A stretch of DNA of 64,000 nucleotides from positions 1 through 64,000 of the forward strand of contig CAWBZX010000027.1 in assembly GCA_963793295.1 (NCBI GenBank), in the 5' to 3' direction. Under the pieces are notes generated by a model. That model made no database searches, was not told the origin of the DNA, and saw only the letters and a program-made list of their open reading frames with translations. The position numbers were made by a program, and so were the translations under genes. Below are positions 17,399-24,475 of the stretch, piece by piece. The stretch comes from JAHDHW01 sp963793295 (GTDB lineage Bacteria; Bacteroidota; Bacteroidia; Chitinophagales; Saprospiraceae). Positions within the stretch are counted from its first letter, which is position 1. Every line of letters starts with the position of its first letter.

Positions 17399-17848
17399 AT
17401 GAGTACTTTTAAAGAAAACATGAATGAAAAAAAGGAGGATATCGGCGCCTCTCTCAAATCCGGAGTCGATAAAACTAAGCGATTTTTTAAGCGATTATTT
17501 CGCATATTATTACTACTAATACTTCTGAGTGGCGGAGCTTATCTTTTTTGGTGCAACTATACTTATAGCACAGGGACCAGGTCTGGTTATCTGATAAAAA
17601 TTTCTGAAAAAGGCTATGTTTTTAAAACCTGTGAAGGACAGCTAAATCTGGGTGGCTTTGGTACCAATGAAGAATCTGGGATCATTGGAAATACTTGGGA
17701 GTTTTCTGTTAAAGATGATGCCATTCACGAACAGATGTTAAACCTGGAAGGGAAAAAAGTGACTCTTCACTATAATGAAGTCAACAAAGCACTGCCCTGG
17801 CAAGGGGATACTAACTATTTTATTTTTAAAGTAGAAAAAGTAGAATAA
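17399..17848 (+). CDS. Conserved single-pass membrane protein of unknown function
   Basis: The 149-residue protein has a basic cytoplasmic N-terminus (VDKTKRFFKRLFR), one transmembrane helix at about 38-55 (LLLLILLSGGAYLFW) and a beta-rich outer domain (GYLIKISEKGYVFKTCEGQL, GKKVTLHYNEVN). Similar proteins are common in Bacteroidota, where I recall some being labelled 6-phosphogluconate dehydrogenase; nothing here supports that enzyme name. It lies upstream of the Crp/Fnr regulator on the same strand. Confidence 0.6.
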   Translation: MSTFKENMNEKKEDIGASLKSGVDKTKRFFKRLFRILLLLILLSGGAYLFWCNYTYSTGTRSGYLIKISEKGYVFKTCEGQLNLGGFGTNEESGIIGNTWEFSVKDDAIHEQMLNLEGKKVTLHYNEVNKALPWQGDTNYFIFKVEKVE

Positions 17849-17935
17849 TAAAAAATATTCCAAATTAGAATCTTAGAAAAACCTTTCGGGATTTAACCAA
17901 GTAAGGAAGTGATTGGCGGTTCCTATATTTTAAAA

Positions 17936-18643
17936 ATGCCAACGGTTAAGTTGCCTAATCCTTATTACTTTCCAATCTACAATGAGATGGATAAAACGGA
18001 ATTAAAAAATCTGATTAGACGACAATTTCCGGTATTTTCTCAATCGGAATTGATCAATGAAATGGCAGAAGCAGGGCAATTGCTAGACTTGCCTGCGAAT
18101 TTTCAAATATTGGATGTAGGTAATATCGTAAAAGTAATTCCGCTGGTTTTTGAGGGAGCAATAAAGGTTGTTCGGGAAGACGAAAAAGGAAATGAAATTT
18201 TTCTTTATTATATCAAAAGTGGGGAGAGTTGCGCGATGACACTTTCTTCATGCATAAGGAGGGGAAAAAGTGCAATAAAAGCGATCGCTCAAAGTAATAC
18301 AAAAGCCCTGGCTGTTCCTGTTGAAGCCATTTACCGATTTATGCACAAGTATCCCAGTTGGAGTGATTTTATTGTAGAAACCTATGCTTTACGATTCGAT
18401 GAAATGCTGGAAGTCATTGATAGTGTTTGCTTTCATGGAATGGACTTTCGTTTGCTGCGCTATTTGATGGACAAATACCACCTTGCTGGTTCTTCATTTT
18501 TAAATATATCTCACCAGGAAATAGCCAGCGATTTGAATACTTCAAGGGAAGTGATTTCGCGAATGCTCAAACAAATTGAGAATAAGGGCGCTATAAATCT
18601 TTCTCGCGGGCAAATTGAAATAGTGGATTTGGACCTTTTATAA
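17936..18643 (+). CDS. Crp/Fnr-family transcriptional regulator
   Basis: The product has an N-terminal cyclic-nucleotide-binding-like beta barrel (VIPLVFEGAIKVVREDEKGN, LYYIKSGESCAMTLS) and a C-terminal winged helix (SHQEIASDLNTSREVISRML). There is no Cys cluster for an Fnr-type iron-sulfur centre. ATG 17936 is used; GTG 17909 and ATG 17987 are also in frame, and the last matches the usual family start (MDKTELKN). Such proteins in Bacteroidota often respond to oxidative or nitrosative stress. A Crp-like operator begins 40 bp after the stop codon, so it probably controls the downstream membrane-protein genes. Confidence 0.8.
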   Translation: MPTVKLPNPYYFPIYNEMDKTELKNLIRRQFPVFSQSELINEMAEAGQLLDLPANFQILDVGNIVKVIPLVFEGAIKVVREDEKGNEIFLYYIKSGESCAMTLSSCIRRGKSAIKAIAQSNTKALAVPVEAIYRFMHKYPSWSDFIVETYALRFDEMLEVIDSVCFHGMDFRLLRYLMDKYHLAGSSFLNISHQEIASDLNTSREVISRMLKQIENKGAINLSRGQIEIVDLDLL

Positions 18644-18645
18644 TC

Positions 18646-18672
18646 TTACAAATAAATTCATTTGTAATTTTT
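18646..18672 (+). terminator. Weak stem-loop with T-tract after the Crp/Fnr gene
   Basis: TTACAAAT and ATTTGTAA form an 8-bp perfect stem around AAATTC, followed directly by TTTTT. The stem is AT-rich, so termination may be partial. Confidence 0.4.
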
Positions 18673-18683
18673 ATTCTTTCCAA

Positions 18684-18699
18684 TGTGACTCAGGTCACG
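18684..18699. promoter_or_regulatory. Crp/Fnr-type operator
   Basis: TGTGA-CTCAGG-TCACG matches the Crp consensus TGTGA-N6-TCACA with one mismatch. Its centre is about 43 bp upstream of the start expected from the -7 element at 18722-18729, the place used by class II activators. The nearest Crp/Fnr gene ends 40 bp upstream, so that protein is the likely ligand; this is inference. Confidence 0.6.
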
Positions 18700-18721
18700 C
18701 ACAACTGCTTGCTTTGTTTCC

Positions 18722-18729
18722 TAACTTTG
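18722..18729 (+). promoter_or_regulatory. Bacteroidota -7 promoter element
   Basis: TAACTTTG fits TAnnTTTG exactly. No good -33 TTG is present at the normal distance, which fits dependence on the operator at 18684-18699. Transcription would start near 18735, at the ATG of the miniprotein. Confidence 0.55.
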
Positions 18730-18734
18730 AAATA

Positions 18735-18842
18735 ATGAATTTAAAAAATGCGCCAATATGGCTCAAACTGATTATGATTTGCCTCCTTTGTATCGGATTG
18801 GCAACGATCATAAGTTTAATCATTCAATCTTTTAATTCTTAA
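18735..18842 (+). CDS. 35-residue single-pass membrane miniprotein
   Basis: ATG 18735 to TAA 18842 encodes a short basic N-terminus (MNLKNAPIWLKL) and one hydrophobic helix of about 20 residues (IMICLLCIGLATIISLIIQS). It lies just after the Crp-like operator and -7 element and 11 bp before the next gene, so it may be co-transcribed with it. If the promoter reading is right the message would be leaderless or nearly so. Conservation cannot be judged here. Confidence 0.45.
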   Translation: MNLKNAPIWLKLIMICLLCIGLATIISLIIQSFNS

Positions 18843-18853
18843 ATAGCAAAATC

Positions 18854-19069
18854 ATGAAAAAAAATATGTCAAATGTGGATCGAATTATCCGCATCATTTT
18901 AGCAGTTGTTTTTGGAGTTTTATATTTTACAGGAACCGTAACAGGAATTTTTGGAATCGTATTATTGGTTTTAGGAGCTATATTCGTTTTGACTTCTTTT
19001 GTTAGTTTTTGCCCACTGTATAGTTTGTTTGGAATTTCTACTTGTTCAGTTGATATAAAAGAATCTTAA
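18854..19069 (+). CDS. DUF2892 (YgaP-like) inner-membrane protein
   Basis: The 71-residue product starts MKKNMSNVDRIIRIILAVVF and has two transmembrane helices, with the ending FVSFCPLYSLFGIST that is diagnostic for the DUF2892/YgaP transmembrane family. Standalone copies follow Crp/Fnr genes or rhodaneses in many Bacteroidota. Expression is probably driven by the Crp-like operator upstream. The physiological role is not known; sulfur or stress metabolism is a common guess from genome context. Confidence 0.8.
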   Translation: MKKNMSNVDRIIRIILAVVFGVLYFTGTVTGIFGIVLLVLGAIFVLTSFVSFCPLYSLFGISTCSVDIKES

Positions 19070-19070
19070 T

Positions 19071-19117
19071 AAAAAGCGGAGAACCATCTTTCGACAAAGG
19101 ACGGTTCTCCGCTTTTT
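19071..19117 (+). terminator. Strong intrinsic terminator
   Basis: AAAAAGCGGAGAACC pairs perfectly with GGTTCTCCGCTTTTT, with a 17-base loop and a T-run at the end of the stem. It begins 2 bp after the DUF2892 stop codon and closes the operon. Confidence 0.85.
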
Positions 19118-19245
19118 ATGATTTAGTTCAACTGCAAACTCTTTTGAGCCTGCTTATTAATGGTGCTAACGTGTATTTTCTTTATAAGAAAATAACGAAG
19201 CATTTGAAGATCACTTTTCTCGGTAAGTTCTATTGAACTTTTGAA

Positions 19246-19605
19246 TTAACTTTTGAGATAGACGACCTGTGCATTTAAGTGATGTTTTTTCACAATTCCT
19301 TCTGTAAAGGATTTGTGACCTTTTGGAGCTAGCAAAAACAACTTTCCTCCTTTCATATTAGCTAGAGTACTTAATAATTTCCATTTTGAAATTCTGCGCT
19401 GCTCATCATCTGTTTTTGTTGCTATTTCTACAAAACTTTTCCCTCCTAATTGCATTCCGGTAACGTCGGGAATAAAAGGTTCTCCTTCGTCTTGATTTGT
19501 ATATTGAGTAGGTGTTTCATATCCTTCACAGTTGACTTTTATCTTTTTAAAACCACGTTTTTCAGCCCATTGAGCAGCTCTTTCAATTAAATTACTATCT
19601 TTCAT
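19246..19605 (-). CDS. Small protein, possible PD-(D/E)XK-like fold
   Basis: I start at ATG 19605 (MKDSNLIERAAQWAEKRGF); a longer frame to 19653 has no support. The 119-residue product has an N-terminal helix, then FIPDVTGMQLGGKSFVEIATK, where an Asp strand followed by Glu-xxx-Lys (EIATK) resembles the core of Hjc-like or VRR-like nucleases, then a helix (RRISKWKLLSTLANM), GGKLFLLAPKGH and an end strand. The fold assignment is weak inference. It stands between a plus-strand terminator and the TIR-BRCT gene. Confidence 0.5.
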   Translation of the reverse strand: MKDSNLIERAAQWAEKRGFKKIKVNCEGYETPTQYTNQDEGEPFIPDVTGMQLGGKSFVEIATKTDDEQRRISKWKLLSTLANMKGGKLFLLAPKGHKSFTEGIVKKHHLNAQVVYLKS

Positions 19606-19961
19606 AATATGGTATTTTTTTTTAATTTTAAAACAAAATCTTATTATTGGCATCTCAGCTGTTGTGGTTGCAGCTGCAGTAGCAGATTACTAAAATCTTA
19701 TTATTCTCAGCGAAATTGGAACGAAGTTAAATTTGAATAGTATCGGTTAGAAAAATGTTGAGGCTGGAAATAAATATGAATTTGCATATAAATAAAACGG
19801 TGAAAGGGTTAAAATAGTTTCTACAGAACCAATTTTAATCAGGTATTTGGGTGAAAAGGGAGCTGGAAAACCGGTAAAATACGCTGAATAAAATAGTGAA
19901 AACATGATGCAGAAAAGTTTGGTTTTGAACAGAAAGTTGGTGAATTGCGACCTATTTTTAC
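19606..19961. other. Gene-poor stretch with a possible coding remnant
   Basis: About 356 bp without an intact gene. The only coding-like signal is the plus-strand fragment at 19751-19891, described separately. No promoter or terminator was recognised. Confidence 0.4.
19751..19891 (+). pseudogene. Possible remnant of a secreted-protein C-terminus
   Basis: One forward frame reads KNVEAGNKYEFAYK, a TAA, then NGERVKIVSTEPILIRYL and GEKGAGKPVKYAE before a final TAA. The residue pattern looks like protein on both sides of a single in-frame stop, and no start codon lies near. It may be a degraded gene end. Chance cannot be excluded for 47 codons. Confidence 0.25.
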
Positions 19962-20894
19962 TTACAAGGTTTGAACAATGTCGCTCCACAGTTCTTCAGA
20001 AATTACTTGAACATCATTCTTTTTCGCGGCATCCAGTTTGCTCTTTCCAGGCTTTTCACCGACGATTAGAAAATCGGTTTTTCCTGAAATGCTTCCGGTG
20101 GGTTTTGCACCAAGCTTTTTAGCTGTTTTTTCGAGAGTGGTCCTTGGTTGATCCAGCTTTCCGGTGAAAACGATATTTTTATTTAAAAGCGTCCGTTTAT
20201 AAGTCTCATTCAACATTTTAAGCCACTGTTTTTCCGTCAGTTTTTTTACATTTTGTTTTTTTGCGGCTTCCAGTTTAACAGCTCCAGGATCTTTACCAAC
20301 GACCAAATAGTCAGTCTTCGATGATACACTATTGACATAGCGGGCACCAACAACCTTCACTTTTTCTTCGTTGGCTCTTCGGCTTTCTGAAAGCGCCCCA
20401 GTGAACACAATCGTCTTTCCGTCCAATGCCCCGGAAAGCCGGCGGGTAATTTTAACCGGTTTGGTTTTCTTTTTAGGTTTTGCTTTTGCTTTACTTTCTT
20501 CGGTAGGGCCAACCAGTGTTTGAAGGGATTTTATTAAATCTTTAATGCCTTTGGCGGAATCAGCACCTTGCCACCTGGCCAAATTGATTGTCTGTTTTCT
20601 ACGATATCCAAAAGGTAGTTTGGTCGTTTCAATCATTGTAGGAATGAGGATGTTCCTTTCCAATCCTTCATAAGCTTCATCAAGGACCCAGTCCGATTTT
20701 ACAGAGTTTTTCGACCATAAAACAACAATGCTTTCTGATTCGTCCAAAGCTTTGCTGATGGCCCGGTCAAATGCTTTTCCTGGCTGCAGGTTTTTGTCCC
20801 ACCATACTTTTAAGCCTTGTTTTTCTAAAATCTTTGCCAATGCTCTTGTTGTCGAGCGATCTTTGCTTGAATAACTGAGGAAGATATGGCCCAT
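19962..20894 (-). CDS. TIR-BRCT-BRCT fusion protein
   Basis: Residues 1-128 form a TIR domain: HIFLSYSSKDR, a WWDKNLQPG loop at 31-39, the strand SIVVLWSKNS and the motif SDWVLDE, where Glu73 is in the place of the catalytic Glu of TIR NADases. A Lys-rich linker (about 134-150) leads to two BRCT domains. The first (about 157-232) begins LDGKTIVFTGALSE and contains KTDYLVVG. The second (about 236-310) begins LNKNIVFTGKL and contains KTDFLIVG and ends with LWSDIV. These BRCTs look like the C-terminal BRCT of NAD-dependent DNA ligase. A TIR linked to DNA-break or ligase-type BRCTs suggests NAD-consuming defence or DNA-damage signalling; that is inference. Confidence 0.85.
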   Translation of the reverse strand: MGHIFLSYSSKDRSTTRALAKILEKQGLKVWWDKNLQPGKAFDRAISKALDESESIVVLWSKNSVKSDWVLDEAYEGLERNILIPTMIETTKLPFGYRRKQTINLARWQGADSAKGIKDLIKSLQTLVGPTEESKAKAKPKKKTKPVKITRRLSGALDGKTIVFTGALSESRRANEEKVKVVGARYVNSVSSKTDYLVVGKDPGAVKLEAAKKQNVKKLTEKQWLKMLNETYKRTLLNKNIVFTGKLDQPRTTLEKTAKKLGAKPTGSISGKTDFLIVGEKPGKSKLDAAKKNDVQVISEELWSDIVQTL

Positions 20895-20929
20895 CGTTTT
20901 ATTGTTTGATGATGCTTAAATTGTTTGAT

Positions 20930-20937
20930 CAAAATTA
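20930..20937 (-). promoter_or_regulatory. -7 element for the TIR-BRCT gene
   Basis: Read on the minus strand, TAATTTTG fits TAnnTTTG exactly. It would give a leader of about 29 bases before ATG 20894. No -33 TTG is seen, so support is partial. Confidence 0.4.
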
Positions 20938-20973
20938 CTTCAAATGATTAAAAAAAAACCTGGTTGCAGCCGG

Positions 20974-21426
20974 TCATTCTTTATTGTCCAATTGTTTTAC
21001 TACATCGGGGTGCTCCGCAAGGAACTGATCAAAATTGACGCGTCCGGGAATAAAGGTGATTTTTTTACCAAAATAACCAGGTTGTTTTAAAATTAAATGA
21101 ATGGTCCGAAAAAAGAAATAGTCTTTTTCATTTACTTTTTCAATCTGGTGATAAGGGTATCGAATATTTCTAAAATAATTAGTGACATAAAAGAATTGCT
21201 CGTCCATTTCTACTCGCTTGATTCCCATTACTGCCCAATAAAGAATGGCAACGCCAACCAGAAAAAAAATGCTTAACACAATCCGAAAAACACCGGCTTC
21301 CATTCCGGCGACAGGACCGCTATCTACAAACCACAACGAAATAGTCATTGCTCCAAAAAAGACAATCCAACTGGTCGGTAAAGCAAATTTTATGATCACC
21401 GTAAAGGAGGAAGAAACGTTTTGCAT
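20974..21426 (-). CDS. Two-helix membrane protein, possible PH-like cytoplasmic domain
   Basis: The 150-residue product has two hydrophobic helices (about 10-33 and 45-68) followed by IKRVEMDEQFFYVTNYFR and RYPYHQIEKVNEKDYFFF, a beta pattern like bacterial PH domains, and a helical end. It follows tatC by 2 bp and is probably co-transcribed with it. Function unknown; I see no residue pattern of an enzyme. Confidence 0.5.
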   Translation of the reverse strand: MQNVSSSFTVIIKFALPTSWIVFFGAMTISLWFVDSGPVAGMEAGVFRIVLSIFFLVGVAILYWAVMGIKRVEMDEQFFYVTNYFRNIRYPYHQIEKVNEKDYFFFRTIHLILKQPGYFGKKITFIPGRVNFDQFLAEHPDVVKQLDNKE

Positions 21427-21428
21427 TT

Positions 21429-22274
21429 TTATAAATCTTGTTCCTGCTCTTGTTTTTTTACCACACGCCTTGAAATGATGATGCTTGCTTCATACAAAAG
21501 GTACAAAGGCATACCTACTAAAACCTGCGTAATAATATCAGGTGGTGTAATAATCGCAGCAAGTATTAAAATGATAATAACGGCATGACGACGATAACTT
21601 TTCATAAATTCAGGAGTTACCAAGCCAACTTTAGACAGGAAATAGACGACTATCGGCAACTCAAAAACAATTCCTACAGGTAAGGTAAACATCGTCATAT
21701 AACTGATATAGGAAGATAATGCCGGCGTTGCCACGACTCCCTCAATCTGATAACCTGCAAGAAAAGTGATCGCAAATGGCGAAATGATATAATAACCAAA
21801 AAGGACACCTGACAAAAACAAACCAGAGCAGATAGATACCATGCCACGAGCTGCTTTTTGCTCTTTGGGAAAAAGGCCCGGTTTGATAAAACGCCATATT
21901 TCCCAAAAAATATATGGAAAGGAAGCAATGACGCCAAGCATGAAAGATACCTTTAAATGCTGTATGAAAAGCTCTCCAAAAATTGGTGTGATAAAAGTAA
22001 ATTCCGGCGGGAAAAAACACATTGCATCTCCCAGTCCAATGAAATTAGAAAAGTTGCAGATGACCTTGTAGGTGATGAAATCTGCATACTTTGGTGCAAA
22101 AACTATTTGTTTAAAAACAAAATCCTTTGCCAAAAAAGTAGCAATACCAAAAACAAAAACAGAAACTGCCGCCCGAATAATATGCCATCGCAATTCCTCA
22201 AGATGATCAAGAAATGACATCTCTTTAGCTTTCGTTGTTTTGTATGATTCTATATCAATTTGATCTAAAGCCAT
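21429..22274 (-). CDS. tatC: Sec-independent protein translocase TatC
   Basis: The protein begins MALDQIDIESYK, followed by the TatC signature MSFLDHLEELRWHIIRAAV. Six hydrophobic segments can be followed, including FMLGVIASFPYIFWEIWRFI with its conserved Pro and Glu, GYYIISPFAITFL, and the late PDIITQVLVGMPLYLLYE with the conserved PD. TatC recognises twin-arginine signal peptides and exports folded proteins. I start at ATG 22274: the longer frame to 22298 begins with TTG inside a -7 promoter element. Its tatA partner is not in this window. Confidence 0.95.
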   Translation of the reverse strand: MALDQIDIESYKTTKAKEMSFLDHLEELRWHIIRAAVSVFVFGIATFLAKDFVFKQIVFAPKYADFITYKVICNFSNFIGLGDAMCFFPPEFTFITPIFGELFIQHLKVSFMLGVIASFPYIFWEIWRFIKPGLFPKEQKAARGMVSICSGLFLSGVLFGYYIISPFAITFLAGYQIEGVVATPALSSYISYMTMFTLPVGIVFELPIVVYFLSKVGLVTPEFMKSYRRHAVIIILILAAIITPPDIITQVLVGMPLYLLYEASIIISRRVVKKQEQEQDL

Positions 22275-22295
22275 TGCTGCTTTTTTGTGGAAAGG

Positions 22296-22303
22296 CAAAA
22301 GTA
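22296..22303 (-). promoter_or_regulatory. -7 element for tatC
   Basis: The minus strand reads TACTTTTG, an exact TAnnTTTG match, about 22 bases before ATG 22274. It overlaps the alternative TTG codon at 22298, which argues against that start. Confidence 0.45.
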
Positions 22304-22650
22304 CGAAAATTGGTGATTTTATCGTTTATGCTTATAAGTTTTACCGAAAAGGTTTTGATTAATTTTTTTTCAGATCAAAACCAATCCAACCTTTAATGCG
22401 CTCCGTTTTTCATTTTCACTTCTTTGACAATCGAAACGAGGATTTAGTTTAAACATTTGTTACTTTTTTACTACATGGCGTTATAAATACAACTCGCCAC
22501 ATTTATTATCACAATACATTTTTAAAAACTACATGAAGTAGCCTTTTACATTTTTGAGAAGAAGAAAAGAAGGACTAAAGCCTAGAGAGTATTGAACTTT
22601 TGATTTCAAATTTCAATGCTCCTGATTCAAGCCTAAACCTCTTTTTAAAT

Positions 22651-22664
22651 AACTCAGCTGAGTT
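22651..22664. promoter_or_regulatory. Perfect 14-bp palindrome upstream of gldM
   Basis: AACTCAGCTGAGTT reads the same on both strands. Placed 62 bp before the gldM start, it could be an operator or a leader hairpin; the TTTTT that follows on the plus strand also resembles a weak attenuator. Confidence 0.4.
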
Positions 22665-22726
22665 TTTAATACAGTTTTTCGAATGAAATTAAATTTAAAA
22701 TTACTTGAATTTAAAACACCAAACTT

Positions 22727-24244
22727 ATGTCTATACCAAAAGAACCCAGGCAGTTGATGATCAATTTGATGTACATTGTATTAACCGCTTTGTTGGCGCT
22801 CAATGTATCTGCTGAAATCCTGAATGCCTTTTTGATAATGGATAAAGGTATTGTCGAAAGCAGTGAAATCGTTGGTCGATCGAATCTTCGGATGCTTGCA
22901 GCGATCAATCAGCAGGCAGAGGCTTATTCACAGTTCGAGCATTTAAGTGAAAAGGCAAAAAAAGCAGAAGCGATTTCCGCTGCATTTTACAAATACGTGG
23001 CTGATCTCAAACAGGAAATTATTGATAATTCCGGCGGATTGGATGAAAATGATTTGCCGAAAGGCAGAAAAGATAAAGATATAACAACCCGTATGCTTGT
23101 TGATGAAGGAAGAGGCAATGAGCTGGAAGAAAAGATAAAATCCCTTCGAACGGAATTGCTGGCATTGATAGAAGAGGAAGCAATAAGGAGCCAGTTGGAG
23201 CATAGTATTCCACTAAATGTGAAGCCGGTGCCTCTGGATTCTGATAAAAAATCCTGGGCAGATTTCAATTTTTACCAAATGCCGGTTGCTGCCATTCTTC
23301 CTTTGCTCAGCAAATTTCAGAATGATGCGAAAATATCGGAGACTACGATTCTTGATTATTTTCTCCGGAAAACGGATGTGACTTTTATTAAACCTGATGC
23401 ATTTAAAGCGGTGGTTTCGGCAGACAAAAGCTATGTAATCAGAGGAGAGGAGCTAACAACAGAAATATTCCTGGCTTCATACAGCAGCACGGCGGATAAC
23501 ATATCAATTACCGTGGATGGCCGATCTTATCCGGTGATTGATGGGAAAGCCGTTTTTAAAACTCGTCCGGAATCGATAGGCGCGAAAGACTTTGATGTGG
23601 TTGTCAATGTGACCAATCCATTGGATGGAGCTGTGAAATCTTACACAGAAAAATTTAAGTACGAAGTAGGGGAGCGGTCCGTAACAGTGGCCGCAGATAA
23701 AATGAATGTTTTTTATGTGGGAGTGGATAATCCAATATCTGTTTCGGCAGCAGGTATTCCAAGCACTGAAATGCAAGTTGCAGCAGAAGGAGTCAATATT
23801 TTTAAAAACAGCAATGGGAAATATACCGCTAGACCTAAACGCCCAGGGTTTGCAAAAATAACGGTATTGGGAGGAGGACTGAAACCAACCACCTTTGAAT
23901 ATCGTGTAAAACCGATTCCAACTCCAATCCCTATGCTTGGCGATCTGAAAAGCGGGAGCATTTCGATTGCAAGGCTCAAGGCCTATAAAGGGATTCGTGC
24001 AGTGCTTGAAAACTTTGACTTTGATGCGAAGTGTGAAATTGTTGGATTCGAAATGACTCGTTTGCCGAAGCTTGGAGATCCTATGTTTGCTAAAAACGTC
24101 GGTGGTGATTTTGGTGAAGAGGCTCAGCGAATTATCAAAACCACAAAGCACAACGATATCTATTATTTTGATGATATCAGAGCAAAATGCCCTGGCGATG
24201 TGGTTACCCGAAAACTTAATGGGATGGTGTTCAGGATAAAATAA
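22727..24244 (+). CDS. gldM: Type IX secretion system motor protein GldM (PorM)
   Basis: The 505-residue product opens with MSIPKEPRQLMINLMYIVLT, the diagnostic GldM start, and has one inner-membrane helix (IVLTALLALNVSAEILNAF). The rest is periplasmic: a helical first domain (about 40-170) and then beta domains (YVIRGEELTTEIFLASYSS, NVFYVGVDNPISVSAAGIP). By family, GldM pairs with GldL to make the proton-driven T9SS motor and reaches GldN/GldK in the periplasm. gldK and gldL are not upstream here; gldN follows after a 231-bp gap. Confidence 0.93.
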   Translation: MSIPKEPRQLMINLMYIVLTALLALNVSAEILNAFLIMDKGIVESSEIVGRSNLRMLAAINQQAEAYSQFEHLSEKAKKAEAISAAFYKYVADLKQEIIDNSGGLDENDLPKGRKDKDITTRMLVDEGRGNELEEKIKSLRTELLALIEEEAIRSQLEHSIPLNVKPVPLDSDKKSWADFNFYQMPVAAILPLLSKFQNDAKISETTILDYFLRKTDVTFIKPDAFKAVVSADKSYVIRGEELTTEIFLASYSSTADNISITVDGRSYPVIDGKAVFKTRPESIGAKDFDVVVNVTNPLDGAVKSYTEKFKYEVGERSVTVAADKMNVFYVGVDNPISVSAAGIPSTEMQVAAEGVNIFKNSNGKYTARPKRPGFAKITVLGGGLKPTTFEYRVKPIPTPIPMLGDLKSGSISIARLKAYKGIRAVLENFDFDAKCEIVGFEMTRLPKLGDPMFAKNVGGDFGEEAQRIIKTTKHNDIYYFDDIRAKCPGDVVTRKLNGMVFRIK

Positions 24245-24415
24245 TATTAGAGGGTTACGTAGGTTAGAAAGTTAAAAGTTGAAGAGGTAAAAAAGTAAAA
24301 TTTTGATCTACTAAACACTTAACCTCTTAACCCACTAACCATATCAGCAAAGATCTTCTTTTCGGCGAGATATCATTATGGCGAGTAATGGAAGCCTCTC
24401 TGCCGGGAGGAAGGA

Positions 24416-24447
24416 GCCTCCGTTTGCTTTTCAAAGTTGGCGGAGGC
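24416..24447 (+). repeat. GC-rich hairpin between gldM and gldN
   Basis: GCCTCCG pairs perfectly with CGGAGGC around an 18-base loop, followed by CATTTTTAAT. The upstream bases (GCCTCTCTGCCGGGAGG) contain further imperfect copies of the same arms. It begins 60 bp before gldN, so it may attenuate gldN or be a REP-like insertion. Confidence 0.45.
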
Positions 24448-24475
24448 CATTTTTAATAATTCAAAAAAATGTACT

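Larger units (their letters stand above)
22275..22726. other. Divergent tatC/gldM intergenic region
   Basis: 452 bp of AT-rich sequence with promoters for both directions. Beside the tatC -7 element it holds a perfect 14-bp palindrome (22651-22664) 62 bp before gldM. No credible ORF. Confidence 0.5.

Noticed and set aside
17399..17848. 6-phosphogluconate dehydrogenase, a label I recall for similar proteins
   Set aside because: A 149-residue membrane protein with no Rossmann motif cannot be that enzyme.
22275..22298. Longer tatC start at TTG 22298
   Set aside because: It overlaps a -7 element; ATG 22274 is the better start.
23504..24151. 215-codon minus-strand frame over gldM
   Set aside because: Cys/His/Phe-rich mirror of the gldM codons with no start context; GldM itself is certain.
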